Below are positions 37,036 to 44,627 of a DNA stretch of 64,000 nucleotides, piece after piece. Source of the DNA: Oceanimonas sp. GK1 (GTDB taxonomy: Bacteria; Pseudomonadota; Gammaproteobacteria; Enterobacterales; Aeromonadaceae); contig NC_016745.1 in the NCBI RefSeq assembly GCF_000243075.1, positions 2,559,001-2,623,000 of the forward strand, written 5' to 3'. Within the stretch, counting starts at the first letter, position 1, and each line of letters starts with the position of its first letter. The notes beneath the pieces were generated by a model, which saw nothing but the letters and a program-made list of their open reading frames with translations, did no database searches and was not told the DNA's origin. Both the position numbers and the translations under genes were made by a program.

Positions 37036-37137
37036 CGGCCCTGCCTCCTCACTGTGCCGGGCCAGTGTACCCCCGACCGGTGTTTTTAGGCAAAAAAGCA
37101 CGCTGACCGCCGCCAGGGGCAAAACGTCATTTTAGGC

Positions 37138-37166
37138 TTGACCCGCCCCCCCATGGCACGTATTAT
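37138..37166 (+). promoter_or_regulatory. Sigma-70 promoter of tRNA-Asn
   Basis: TTGACC (37138-37143), a 17-bp spacer and TATTAT (37161-37166), followed by the GC-rich discriminator typical of stable-RNA promoters, 20 bp before the mature tRNA. Confidence 0.8.
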
Positions 37167-37186
37167 TCGCGGCCTCTTCATGAGAT

Positions 37187-37262
37187 TCCCCCTTAGTTCA
37201 GTCGGTAGAACGGCGGACTGTTAATCCGTATGTCGCTGGTTCGAGTCCAGCAGGGGGAGCCA
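37187..37262 (+). tRNA. asnT: tRNA-Asn (anticodon GTT)
   Basis: A 76-nt tRNA with encoded CCA; acceptor TCCCCCT pairs with AGGGGGA, the anticodon loop is CTGTTAA with GTT at 37220-37222, and the T-loop is TTCGAGT. The gene symbol is nominal since several asn tRNA genes are likely. Confidence 0.96.
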
Positions 37263-37745
37263 GTTTTTCGCCTTCCGGCCCTTGACTTATCCACTTCGTC
37301 AACCACTCTCCCGAACAAACATTCACATTCTTGTGTTTTTGTTCCATGCCTCGCCGGTGTTCATAAACCGAGCGGGATTTTTCCGTTGCATTTTTTATCT
37401 TATTGATTTTATTAATCTTATTTTTTGCCTGTTTTTTTACCGCCTTAATTGAAAGCCGCGTCCTGTCTGGCTTCTCACCGGTTCCGCTCACTCAATCCAC
37501 ACCCTTATCCACAGAAATGGTGGATAACCTGCTGCATCCCTGCCGGCACAAGGCTTTCCGCGGCTGTGTATAACCCGCGGCCATTTCAGTGCCGAACGAA
37601 ACACAAAAAATTGTCGACAGGTCAAGGCTCGAGAGTGGCACGGGTCTTGTTGGTTTTTTACAGACAGGGTCGCCGGAAAGGGGCCCCGAGCCGAAGGATG
37701 AGGTGTTTTTTATTCCCTTTAACGCTAAATACATCGCTAAAGCAT
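37263..37745. other. Gene-free interval with AT-rich block and four DnaA-box-like 9-mers
   Basis: No credible gene is seen in about 480 bp. The content is: TTATCCACT (37287-37295), TTATCCACA (37505-37513), GGTGGATAA (37519-37527, minus-strand TTATCCACC) and TGTGTATAA (37565-37573, minus-strand TTATACACA), plus a very AT-rich run at about 37378-37440. No GATC site is visible, which argues against a SeqA/Dam-type chromosomal origin. A GC-rich block with GGA motifs followed by T6 (about 37667-37715) could be the end of a small RNA, but this is weak. Confidence 0.6.
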
Positions 37746-37769
37746 GAAAAGCGTCATTATGATGACGCT
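37746..37769 (-). terminator. Terminator of nagE overlapping its stop codon
   Basis: AGCGTCAT (37750-37757) and ATGACGCT (37762-37769), loop TATG, followed in the leftward sense by a short U-run. The hairpin includes the nagE stop codon (37757-37759). Confidence 0.65.
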
Positions 37770-39244
37770 CGCCGCCGCCGCAGGGCCTCGGCCATGGCAT
37801 CGGCGCGGGAGCCCAGCACCACCTGCAGATGATGTTTATCCAGACGGACCACCCCACGGGCACCCAACGTCCTGAGCCGGGCATCGTCTGCCAGGGCGGT
37901 ATTGCGCAGGGTTAGCCGCAGCCGGGTAATGCAGGCGTCAATGTGCTCCAGGTTCGCCGCCCCGCCCAGGGCGGCAATCATGTCGTCGGCAAGATCCTCG
38001 CCGGCCTTGGCCGGTGGCGCCGTATCGGGCTCCCGACCGGGCGTAGCCAGATTCAACATGCGAATGGCGGTATAAAATACCGTGAAATAGACCAGCGCCA
38101 TGACCAGCCCCAGTCCCAGCAGCCGCCAGGGATGGGTGGCCAGCCCCCAGTTCAGCACCAGATCAAACAGGCCGGCAGAAAAGCCAAAGCCGTGCAGCAC
38201 GCCCAGTCCGTTGGCCGCCACCAGCGCCAGCCCGGTCAGCAGGGCGTGCAGACCGTACAGCAGCGGCGCCAGAAACATGAAGGTAAACTCCAGCGGCTCG
38301 GTAATGCCGGTCAGAAAGGACGTCAGCGCCACCGACAGCAGCAAACCGCCGATGCGGGCGCGCCGTCCCTTGGGAACGGCCAGCACCATGGCCAGGGCCG
38401 CCGCCGGCAGGCCGAACATCATCACCGGAAAAAAACCGGCCATAAACACCCCGGCGGTGGGATCCCCGGCAAAAAAGCGGTTCAGATCGCCCCGAATCAC
38501 CTCATCGGCCACCTGAGTAATAGTGGCGCCGTCCACCCCGGGCACGGCGCCACCCAGGCTGAGGGTGCCCGCCAGTGCCGGCGACAAGCAGATATTCTGC
38601 AACGGACCCGCCGCCTCAAAGCTCACCTTGACGCACTCGCCCAGGCCAAACCAGAACAGGGAATTGAGCACATGGTGCAGGCCCACCGGGATCAGCGCCC
38701 GGTTCAGCACGCCGTAGGCAAACTGCCCCAGTGGGCCCGAGCCGGCAACGGCGCGGCCAAAGGCGTCGATACCCTGCTGAACGGTCGGCCAGACCCATCC
38801 GACGCTCACCGCCGCCAGCAGGCACAACAGGCCGGTCATGATCGGCACCAGCCGCTTGCCGCCAAAAAAGCCCAGCGCGTCGGGCAACTGGACCCCGTGA
38901 AAACGGTTATAACTGTGGCCGGCGATGATGCCGGCGATAATGCCCCCGAAAAACGACAGCCTGATGTCGGCGTTGATGGTGACCACGGCCCCGGTCAGCA
39001 CCACATAGCCCACGGCCCCGGCCAGGGCCGCCGTCCCCGCCTCGTCTTTGGCCAGCCCCACGGCAATGCCTAAGCCAAACAGCAGCGGCAGTTGATCGAA
39101 AATGGCACCGCCCGCCGCCGCCATAAAGGGTATACTGAGCAAATCCGGCTGCCCCAGGCGCAACAGCAGGGCCGCCACCGGCAGGGTGGCAATGGGCAGC
39201 ATCAGGGCCTTGCCCAGTTTTTGCAGATATCCCAACAGCTTCAC
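37757..39244 (-). CDS. nagE: PTS N-acetylglucosamine transporter IICB
   Basis: 495 aa. It imports and phosphorylates GlcNAc to GlcNAc-6-P. The IIC domain (1-about 370) contains GLHHVLNSLFWF, FFPVMMFGLPAAALAM and GITEPLEFTFMFLAP, and the IIB domain (about 405-495) has the phosphorylatable Cys in HIDACITRLRL. The IIA domain that E. coli NagE carries at its C-terminus is absent, so a separate IIA (Crr-type) must supply phosphate. The GTG start at 39244 (VKLLGYLQKLGKAL) has AAGGAG upstream; longer readings are not supported. It is divergent from nagA. Confidence 0.93.
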   Translation of the reverse strand: MKLLGYLQKLGKALMLPIATLPVAALLLRLGQPDLLSIPFMAAAGGAIFDQLPLLFGLGIAVGLAKDEAGTAALAGAVGYVVLTGAVVTINADIRLSFFGGIIAGIIAGHSYNRFHGVQLPDALGFFGGKRLVPIMTGLLCLLAAVSVGWVWPTVQQGIDAFGRAVAGSGPLGQFAYGVLNRALIPVGLHHVLNSLFWFGLGECVKVSFEAAGPLQNICLSPALAGTLSLGGAVPGVDGATITQVADEVIRGDLNRFFAGDPTAGVFMAGFFPVMMFGLPAAALAMVLAVPKGRRARIGGLLLSVALTSFLTGITEPLEFTFMFLAPLLYGLHALLTGLALVAANGLGVLHGFGFSAGLFDLVLNWGLATHPWRLLGLGLVMALVYFTVFYTAIRMLNLATPGREPDTAPPAKAGEDLADDMIAALGGAANLEHIDACITRLRLTLRNTALADDARLRTLGARGVVRLDKHHLQVVLGSRADAMAEALRRRRASS

Positions 39245-39300
39245 GGTGTTCTCCTTGCGTATCACAAGCCAGCCCGCCGGCCCATGGTAAGGAACCGACA

Positions 39301-39319
39301 CATTTTTTATTATAAAAAC
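39301..39319. promoter_or_regulatory. AT-rich near-palindrome in the nagE-nagA divergent region, candidate NagC operator
   Basis: T5-ATTAT-A5 is nearly symmetric and lies midway between the divergent starts. NagC operators are AT-rich palindromes, and nagC itself follows nagA, but the match to a defined consensus is loose. Confidence 0.35.
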
Positions 39320-39399
39320 AACATTGCCCATCAAGGTTCCAGACATGCGCCATTTTCAGCAGCACGACGCCCGTCTGTTTTGCTGCCCGGAGTAACCCC

Positions 39400-40542
39400 A
39401 TGTACGCCCTGACTCACTGCACCCTGTTTGACGGCGAACGCCTGCATACCGACACCGCCCTGGTGATCGACGGCGAGCGCATCCTGGCCCTGGTCCCCGA
39501 GCAGGCGCTCGATGCCGGGCTCACGCAAATTCCGCTGCACGGCGCCGTGCTCAGCGCCGGCTTTATCGATCTGCAGCTCAACGGCTGTGGCGGCGTCATG
39601 TTCAACGATGCCATCAACGCCGATACCCTCGACCGCATGCACGCCACCAACCTGGCTTTCGGCACCACCACCTTTTTGCCCACCCTCATCACCTGCCCCG
39701 ACGCGCACATACGCAAGGCGGTGGCGGTGGTGCGCGATTACATGGGCAAACACCCCTACCGGGTGCCCGGTCTGCACCTGGAAGGTCCCTACACCAACCT
39801 GGCGCGCCGGGGCATTCACCCGGCGGCACAGATCCGGCGCCTCAATGCCGCCATGCTGGAATTTCTGTGTGACAACGCCGCCGCCATCGCCATGCTGACC
39901 CTGGCCCCCGAGGTGAACGAACCGGCACACCTGGCACGGCTGAAGGCCGCCGGCATTCGTCTTGCCATGGGCCATACCGGCGCCGACTACGATCAGGCCA
40001 TGGCCGGCTTTGCCGCCGGCATCGGCTTTGCCACTCACCTCTACAACGCCATGACCCCCACCGCCAACGGCCGCCAGCCCGGCGCCGTGGGGGCGGTCTT
40101 TGACGCCCCCCATGTGGGCGCCGGCATTATCGCCGACGGCCATCATGTTCATTACGCCAATATTCGGCTGGCCCACCGGGTGCTGGGCGAGCGCCTGTGC
40201 CTGGTAACCGACGCCACCGCCGCCGCCGGCGCCCCGGCAGGCTTTGCGCAGTTCGACTTTTGCGGCACCACCGTTTACCTGCGAGACGGCCAGTGCGTTG
40301 ATGAACAGGGCACCCTCGGAGGCTCGGCGCTGACCATGATCGAGGGGGTGAAAAACCTGGTACAGCAGGCGGGGCTGAGCCTTGAACATGCGCTGGCCAT
40401 GGCCAGCCGCAATCCGGCCCGGGCGCTGGGGCTGGAGGCCCATCTCGGCACGGCCTCTCCCGGCCGGGTCGCCAATCTGGTAGCATTTGACGCACACTTC
40501 AACGTCGTGACCACCGTCGTCAACGGACAGCTTTCATCATGA
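39400..40542 (+). CDS. nagA: N-acetylglucosamine-6-phosphate deacetylase
   Basis: 380 aa, amidohydrolase fold. It removes acetate from GlcNAc-6-P to give glucosamine-6-P. Motifs: SAGFIDLQLNGCGGVMFND, HLEGPYTNLARRG (metal Glu), MGHTGADYDQA and THLYNAMTP (metal His), and the catalytic Asp in LVTDATAAAG. Its stop overlaps the nagC start as ATGA. No nagB (deaminase) is in the window. Confidence 0.96.
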   Translation: MYALTHCTLFDGERLHTDTALVIDGERILALVPEQALDAGLTQIPLHGAVLSAGFIDLQLNGCGGVMFNDAINADTLDRMHATNLAFGTTTFLPTLITCPDAHIRKAVAVVRDYMGKHPYRVPGLHLEGPYTNLARRGIHPAAQIRRLNAAMLEFLCDNAAAIAMLTLAPEVNEPAHLARLKAAGIRLAMGHTGADYDQAMAGFAAGIGFATHLYNAMTPTANGRQPGAVGAVFDAPHVGAGIIADGHHVHYANIRLAHRVLGERLCLVTDATAAAGAPAGFAQFDFCGTTVYLRDGQCVDEQGTLGGSALTMIEGVKNLVQQAGLSLEHALAMASRNPARALGLEAHLGTASPGRVANLVAFDAHFNVVTTVVNGQLSS

Positions 40543-41753
40543 CCCGCGGAAAAATCGCTAACGTCGACCTGGTCAAACAGGTCAACAGCTCGGCCGTGTA
40601 TCGGCTAATCGACAGCCGGGGCCCCATTTCCCGGGTGCGCATCGCCGAGCTCAGCCACCTGGCGCCGGCCAGCGTCACCAAGATCACCCGCGCCCTGCTG
40701 GAGCAGGGGCTGATTCGCGAGCTGGAGCACCAGGCCTCCACCGGTGGCCGGCGCGCCATTTCCCTCACCACGGTCACTCAGGACTTTTACCTGGTGTCGG
40801 TCAAGCTGGGCCGGGAAGAGCTGCAACTGACCCTGTATGATTTGTCCGGCAGGGAGCATGGCCGTCAGGTGATTCCTTTTCCCCGCCGGGAACGCGACAT
40901 TCTGCTGGCCGCCCTGCACCGGCACATCGCCGACTTTATTCAGCGCCACGCCAGTGAACGCCGGCTGGTGGCGGTGGCCGTGATCATGCCCGGCCTCACC
41001 GATGCTCAGGCCGGCCGGGTCATTTATCACCCCAGCTATCCCCTGGCCGGGGAGCCCCTGGCACAACAACTGGGGGACGCCCTGGGGCTGCCGGTGTTTA
41101 TCGGCAACGACATTCGCGCCCAGGCCCTGGCCGAACATTATTATGGCGCCTCCAGGGACAGCCTCGACTCGGTGCTGGTCAGTGTGCATCACGGCGTGGG
41201 CGCCGGCATCATCACCGAGGGCCGCATTTTCAAGAGCCAGGGCCGGGACGTGGCCGAGATCGGGCATATTCACATGGACTCGCTGGGGGACCGCTGCGAT
41301 TGCGGCAATGTGGGCTGCCTGGAAACCATGGTGGCCGATGCCGCCCTGCTGCGTCAGGCCGAACGCCTGCTGGAGCAGGGCTATGACAGCTGCCTGGCGG
41401 GCCAGCCGCTGACCATGAGTGCCTTGTGCCGGGCGGCGCTGGCCGAAGACCGGCTGGCGCTGACCATTTTGCGCCGAGCCGCCGAGCGCCTCGGCCAGGC
41501 GGTGGCCATTGTGGTCAACCTGTTCAATCCGCAGCAGGTGCTGCTGAGCGGCGCCCTGTGCGAGGCCGAGGAGATCGTGTTTCCGATCATCAACCGGGCC
41601 ATCAGCCATCAGTCCCTACCCGGCTTTCATCAGGGCCAGCCCATTATACGCGCCCGCTTTCAGGACGATCAGACCATCGGCGGCCTCGCCCTGGTCAAGC
41701 GCGCCCTGCTGGAAGGCGAGCTGTTGCAACGCATTATGGAGCCAAAAGCATGA
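40539..41753 (+). CDS. nagC: ROK-family transcriptional regulator NagC
   Basis: 404 aa. NagC represses the nag genes and is released by GlcNAc-6-P. N-terminal winged HTH (SRVRIAELSHLAPASVTKIT, about 29-48), then the ROK sugar-kinase-like domain with the zinc motif GHIHMDSLGDRCDCGNVGCLE shown here in part (CDCGNVGCLE) and the His of HHGVGAGII. It is translationally coupled on both sides: ATGA with nagA and ATGA with the following yciH. Confidence 0.95.
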   Translation: MTRGKIANVDLVKQVNSSAVYRLIDSRGPISRVRIAELSHLAPASVTKITRALLEQGLIRELEHQASTGGRRAISLTTVTQDFYLVSVKLGREELQLTLYDLSGREHGRQVIPFPRRERDILLAALHRHIADFIQRHASERRLVAVAVIMPGLTDAQAGRVIYHPSYPLAGEPLAQQLGDALGLPVFIGNDIRAQALAEHYYGASRDSLDSVLVSVHHGVGAGIITEGRIFKSQGRDVAEIGHIHMDSLGDRCDCGNVGCLETMVADAALLRQAERLLEQGYDSCLAGQPLTMSALCRAALAEDRLALTILRRAAERLGQAVAIVVNLFNPQQVLLSGALCEAEEIVFPIINRAISHQSLPGFHQGQPIIRARFQDDQTIGGLALVKRALLEGELLQRIMEPKA

Positions 41754-42067
41754 GCAATATTGTTTTCAGTACCGATCCCGACTGGCAGCCGGAGCAAAAC
41801 GGCGGCCAGGCCGATCCGGGTCTGTTTCCCGATGACGGCCTGGTGCGCCTGCGCCGGGAAACCAAAGGCCGCAAGGGCGCCGGCGTCGTTTGCGTATATG
41901 GCATCGGCCCCGACCGGGTGGGCGAGGTGGCCAAGAAACTCAAGAAACAGCTGGGCACCGGCGGCGCGGTGAAAAAAGGCGTGATCGAAATCCAGGGCGA
42001 TCGCCTCGCGCAGATAAAACAATGGCTGGAAAAGGCCGGTTTTTCTGTGAAGCAGGTCGGGGGCTGA
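41750..42067 (+). CDS. yciH: SUI1/eIF1-like protein YciH
   Basis: 105 aa. YciH resembles eukaryotic initiation factor 1; in E. coli it can discriminate initiation complexes in vitro, but its cellular role is unclear. The SUI1 core is RRETKGRKGAGVVCVYGI..VAKKLKKQLGTGGAVKKG and EIQGDRLAQIKQWLEKAG. The ATG overlaps the nagC stop (ATGA at 41750-41753), so the gene is the fourth cistron-like member of the nagA-nagC unit, an unexpected partner. Confidence 0.92.
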   Translation: MSNIVFSTDPDWQPEQNGGQADPGLFPDDGLVRLRRETKGRKGAGVVCVYGIGPDRVGEVAKKLKKQLGTGGAVKKGVIEIQGDRLAQIKQWLEKAGFSVKQVGG

Positions 42068-42120
42068 GCACAATGGCCTTGAACTGGCAGATCAAATGAC
42101 TAAAATAGCCACTTCCCTGC

Positions 42121-42231
42121 TCAAGGGGGAGTAGTCGCTATCGGGAGCCATCCCGAAGACGGTCGTCAACATAGTTGGTGCACAATCACCATGGTGGCCG
42201 TGACCTTAGCGGGTTTGACGAGACCTTTGAC
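42121..42231 (+). ncRNA. yybP-ykoY manganese riboswitch
   Basis: The conserved elements are AGGGGGAGTAG (42124-42134), a GGGA..TCCC hairpin with CCCGAAG (42142-42157), GGTCGTCAACA (42161-42171), and GACGAGACCTTTGA (42217-42230), whose 3' end pairs with TCAAGG at 42121-42126 to close P1. This is the Mn2+-sensing aptamer found before mntP and alx. It lies directly ahead of a Mn exporter gene of the matching functional class. Confidence 0.9.
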
Positions 42232-42248
42232 AGACGAGTGCCGATACC

Positions 42249-42300
42249 GGGGACGGGCGGCAGACGTCTGCTCATTGGTAACAATAACCCCGTCCCCTTT
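42249..42300 (+). promoter_or_regulatory. Expression-platform hairpin of the Mn riboswitch
   Basis: GGGGACGGG (42249-42257) can pair with CCCGTCCCC (42289-42297), followed by TTT; an inner palindrome (GCAGACGTCTGC at 42259-42270) lies in the loop. It could act as a terminator or could hide the weak initiation region of the downstream gene. Confidence 0.6.
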
Positions 42301-42310
42301 GGTATGACTC

Positions 42311-42874
42311 TTGGAAGCACTGACCACCTCTACCCTGGCGGTATCCATCGCCGAGATCGGCGACAAGACCCAGCTGCTGGCCCTGGTGCTGGCCTGCCGG
42401 TTCAGAAAGCCGGTTCCCATCGTATTCGGTATTTTTCTCGCCACCCTGCTTAACCATGCCCTCGCCGGCTCGGTGGGCGTCTGGATACAAGGCTGGCTGG
42501 ATCCGTTGTGGCTGCGCTGGCTGCTGGCGGCCTCCTTCTTCGCCATGGCAGTGTGGATGATGATCCCCGACAAACCGGACGACGAAGACAGTCGCTTTTA
42601 CCGCCTGGGCCCCTTTGTGGCCACCTTTGTGCTGTTTTTCCTGGCGGAGATCGGCGACAAGACCCAAATTGCCACCACCCTGCTGGCGGCGCGCTTCGTG
42701 GATGAGTTCTGGCTGGTGGTGGCCGGCACCACCCTGGGCATGATGGTGGCCAACCTGCCCGCGGTGTTCGTGGGCCACAAGGGCGCCGGCCGTATTCCCA
42801 TGCACTGGGTTCACGGCGTCAGCGCCCTTATCTTTGTGGCACTGGGGGTAACCACCCTATGGTGGCCGTGGTAA
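42311..42874 (+). CDS. UPF0016/GDT1-family manganese exporter (MneA-like)
   Basis: 187 aa, six membrane helices in two repeats. Each repeat carries the metal motif EIGDKTQ (AEIGDKTQLLALVLA near residue 15 and AEIGDKTQIATTLLA near 115). The family exports Mn2+ (MneA in Vibrio, Gdt1 in yeast). The start is an in-frame TTG at 42311 (family starts M-E-A-L-x-x-S-T); an in-frame stop lies just upstream, and no good Shine-Dalgarno is visible, so expression may depend strongly on the riboswitch. A nearby ATG at 42304 is out of frame. Confidence 0.92.
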   Translation: MEALTTSTLAVSIAEIGDKTQLLALVLACRFRKPVPIVFGIFLATLLNHALAGSVGVWIQGWLDPLWLRWLLAASFFAMAVWMMIPDKPDDEDSRFYRLGPFVATFVLFFLAEIGDKTQIATTLLAARFVDEFWLVVAGTTLGMMVANLPAVFVGHKGAGRIPMHWVHGVSALIFVALGVTTLWWPW

Positions 42875-42900
42875 GCGGTGTTTCGGCAGCGGCAACACAA

Positions 42901-42927
42901 AACAGGCCCCGCATTGCGGGGCCTGTT
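42901..42927. terminator. Terminator between the Mn exporter gene and nhaD
   Basis: A 12-bp perfect stem (42901-42912 and 42916-42927), loop ATT, GC-rich with AA/TT ends. Convergent genes flank it. Confidence 0.8.
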
Positions 42928-42931
42928 GCTG

Positions 42932-44377
42932 TCAGCCGTACAGGTTAAAGCTGTCGCTGTTGAGCCAGAGGTGAACGGCAATGCTGGCCACGTACCCCAG
43001 GGCAATGACCGGAGCCCATTTCAGGTGCCCGGCAAAGGTATACATGCCCCGCGCCTGCCCCATCAGCGCCACCCCGGCGGCGGAGCCGATAGACAGCAGG
43101 CTGCCGCCCACGCCGGCGGTCAGGGTGATCAGCAGCCAGTTGCCATGGGACATTTCCGGCTGCATGGTCAGCACCGCAAACATCACCGGAATGTTATCGA
43201 TGATGGCCGACAGCACCCCCAGAGTGATATTGGCGTATACCGCGTCCCACTGGCTGTAGAGCAGATCCGACACCAGCGCCAGATAGCCCATGTAGCCCAG
43301 GCCCCCCACGCACATCACCACGCCATAGAAGAACAGCAGGGTATCCCACTCGGCCCGGGCCACCCGGCTGAACACGTCAAAGGGCACCACACTGCCCAGC
43401 CGCTTCAGTGCTTCGTCGTCGCCCCGTTTGCGGGCCATGGCACGCTTGCGGGCCAGTGAGCCCGGCAGGGTCTGGCGCAGGTAATAACCGAAGAACTGCA
43501 GATAGCCAAGACCGGTCATCATGCCCAGGACCGGCGGCAGGTGCAGCAGGCTGTGGCAGGCCACGGCGGAGGCGATGGTCAGCAGGAACAACAGCACAAT
43601 CCGAATGGCACCGCGCTTGAGCTCCACCTCTTCATACTGAGCCGCGGGCTTGCGGTTTTCGATAAAGAAGTTCATCGCCAATGCCGGCACCAGATAGTTG
43701 ACCAGCGACGGAATAAACAGCGTAAAGAACTCATTGAACTTGACGATGCCCGCCTGCCATACCATCAGGGTGGTGATATCCCCAAAGGGGCTGAAGGCCC
43801 CCCCAGCGTTGGCCGCGATCACGATATTGACACAACACAGGTTGATAAAGCGTTTGTCCCCTTCGGCCACCTTGGTCACCACGGCGCACATCAGCAGGGC
43901 GGTGGTCAGGTTATCGGCGATGGGCGAGATGAAAAAGGCGAGAAAACCGGTCAGCCAGAACAGCGACTTGTAGCTGAAGCCCCGGCGAATCATCCAGGCA
44001 CGCAGGGCGTCGAACAAGCGTCGCTCTTCCATGGCGTTGATGTAGGTCATGGCCACCAGCAGGAACAGCAGCAACTCTGCATATTCAAGCAAATTGAGAC
44101 GAAACGCCTCTTCGGTCACACCGGGTATGCCGTGATTCATGTAAGTCCAGCCGATGGCGGTCCAGATGATACCGGCGGCAATCAGCACGGGTTTGGACTT
44201 GCGCAGGTGCAGGTATTCTTCCCCCATCACCAGCAGGTAGGCCACCACGAAGATGGCCACCGCAAACACCCCCACCCCGGTGGTGGTGAGATCCAGTTGT
44301 CCGGTGGCGGCAGCCAGGGCCGGCGTGCTCGACAACGCCGCCAGGCCACCCAGGAACAGGCACAGTTTCCTTGTCAT
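42932..44377 (-). CDS. nhaD: NhaD-type Na+/H+ antiporter
   Basis: 481 aa, IT superfamily, about 12-13 membrane helices after an N-terminal signal-like helix. NhaD expels Na+ or Li+ in exchange for H+ and is typical of marine and halotolerant gammaproteobacteria. Seen: FFISPIADNLTTALLMCAVV with the conserved Asp-Asn, VNIVIAANAGGAFSPFGDIT, and the second inverted-repeat motif IDNIPVMFAVLTM. The long charged loop (LARKRAMARKRGDDEALKRL) is cytoplasmic. Divergent from argA. Confidence 0.94.
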   Translation of the reverse strand: MTRKLCLFLGGLAALSSTPALAAATGQLDLTTTGVGVFAVAIFVVAYLLVMGEEYLHLRKSKPVLIAAGIIWTAIGWTYMNHGIPGVTEEAFRLNLLEYAELLLFLLVAMTYINAMEERRLFDALRAWMIRRGFSYKSLFWLTGFLAFFISPIADNLTTALLMCAVVTKVAEGDKRFINLCCVNIVIAANAGGAFSPFGDITTLMVWQAGIVKFNEFFTLFIPSLVNYLVPALAMNFFIENRKPAAQYEEVELKRGAIRIVLLFLLTIASAVACHSLLHLPPVLGMMTGLGYLQFFGYYLRQTLPGSLARKRAMARKRGDDEALKRLGSVVPFDVFSRVARAEWDTLLFFYGVVMCVGGLGYMGYLALVSDLLYSQWDAVYANITLGVLSAIIDNIPVMFAVLTMQPEMSHGNWLLITLTAGVGGSLLSIGSAAGVALMGQARGMYTFAGHLKWAPVIALGYVASIAVHLWLNSDSFNLYG

Positions 44378-44627
44378 TGTTATTCTCGCTTTTATTGTTT
44401 TGGCTATAGTTACCGGCTTTTTCCCGCGCGCGGGAAAGCCCTTGAAAAGGCTATCATAAAGCCGGGAAACGGCGCAGTCCGGTTACCCGACACGGTTCTC
44501 AGTTTTGATAAAATTCAACCTGCGTCAGCAATGGCGTCCACGGAAATAAACTAAATATTTAATCTTGTTTTTTGCATGAATTTTCACGATGATAAACCGT
44601 GTTTTTCAGGCTACCAAGGACAAGTCC

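Noticed and set aside
34981..37089. Very long plus-strand frame opposite uvrB (and similar frames opposite fruA, fruB, hypF, the symporter and others)
   Set aside because: High-GC shadow frames of confident genes; composition is His/Gln/Gly-rich without any family motif.
37036..37140. LexA box before uvrB
   Set aside because: The only CTGT has AGTG instead of ACAG at the right spacing, so no canonical SOS box.
37198..37491. 97-codon minus-strand frame with a PAGLEPATYG-type sequence
   Set aside because: It runs antisense through tRNA-Asn; this peptide pattern is a well-known artefact of translating tRNA genes.
37263..37745. Main chromosomal oriC
   Set aside because: No dnaA, dnaN, mnmG or mioC neighbour and no GATC sites; kept only as a DnaA-box cluster.
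44490..44600. ArgR boxes upstream of argA
   Set aside because: Only isolated half-sites (TGAAT, ATTCA) with incorrect spacing.
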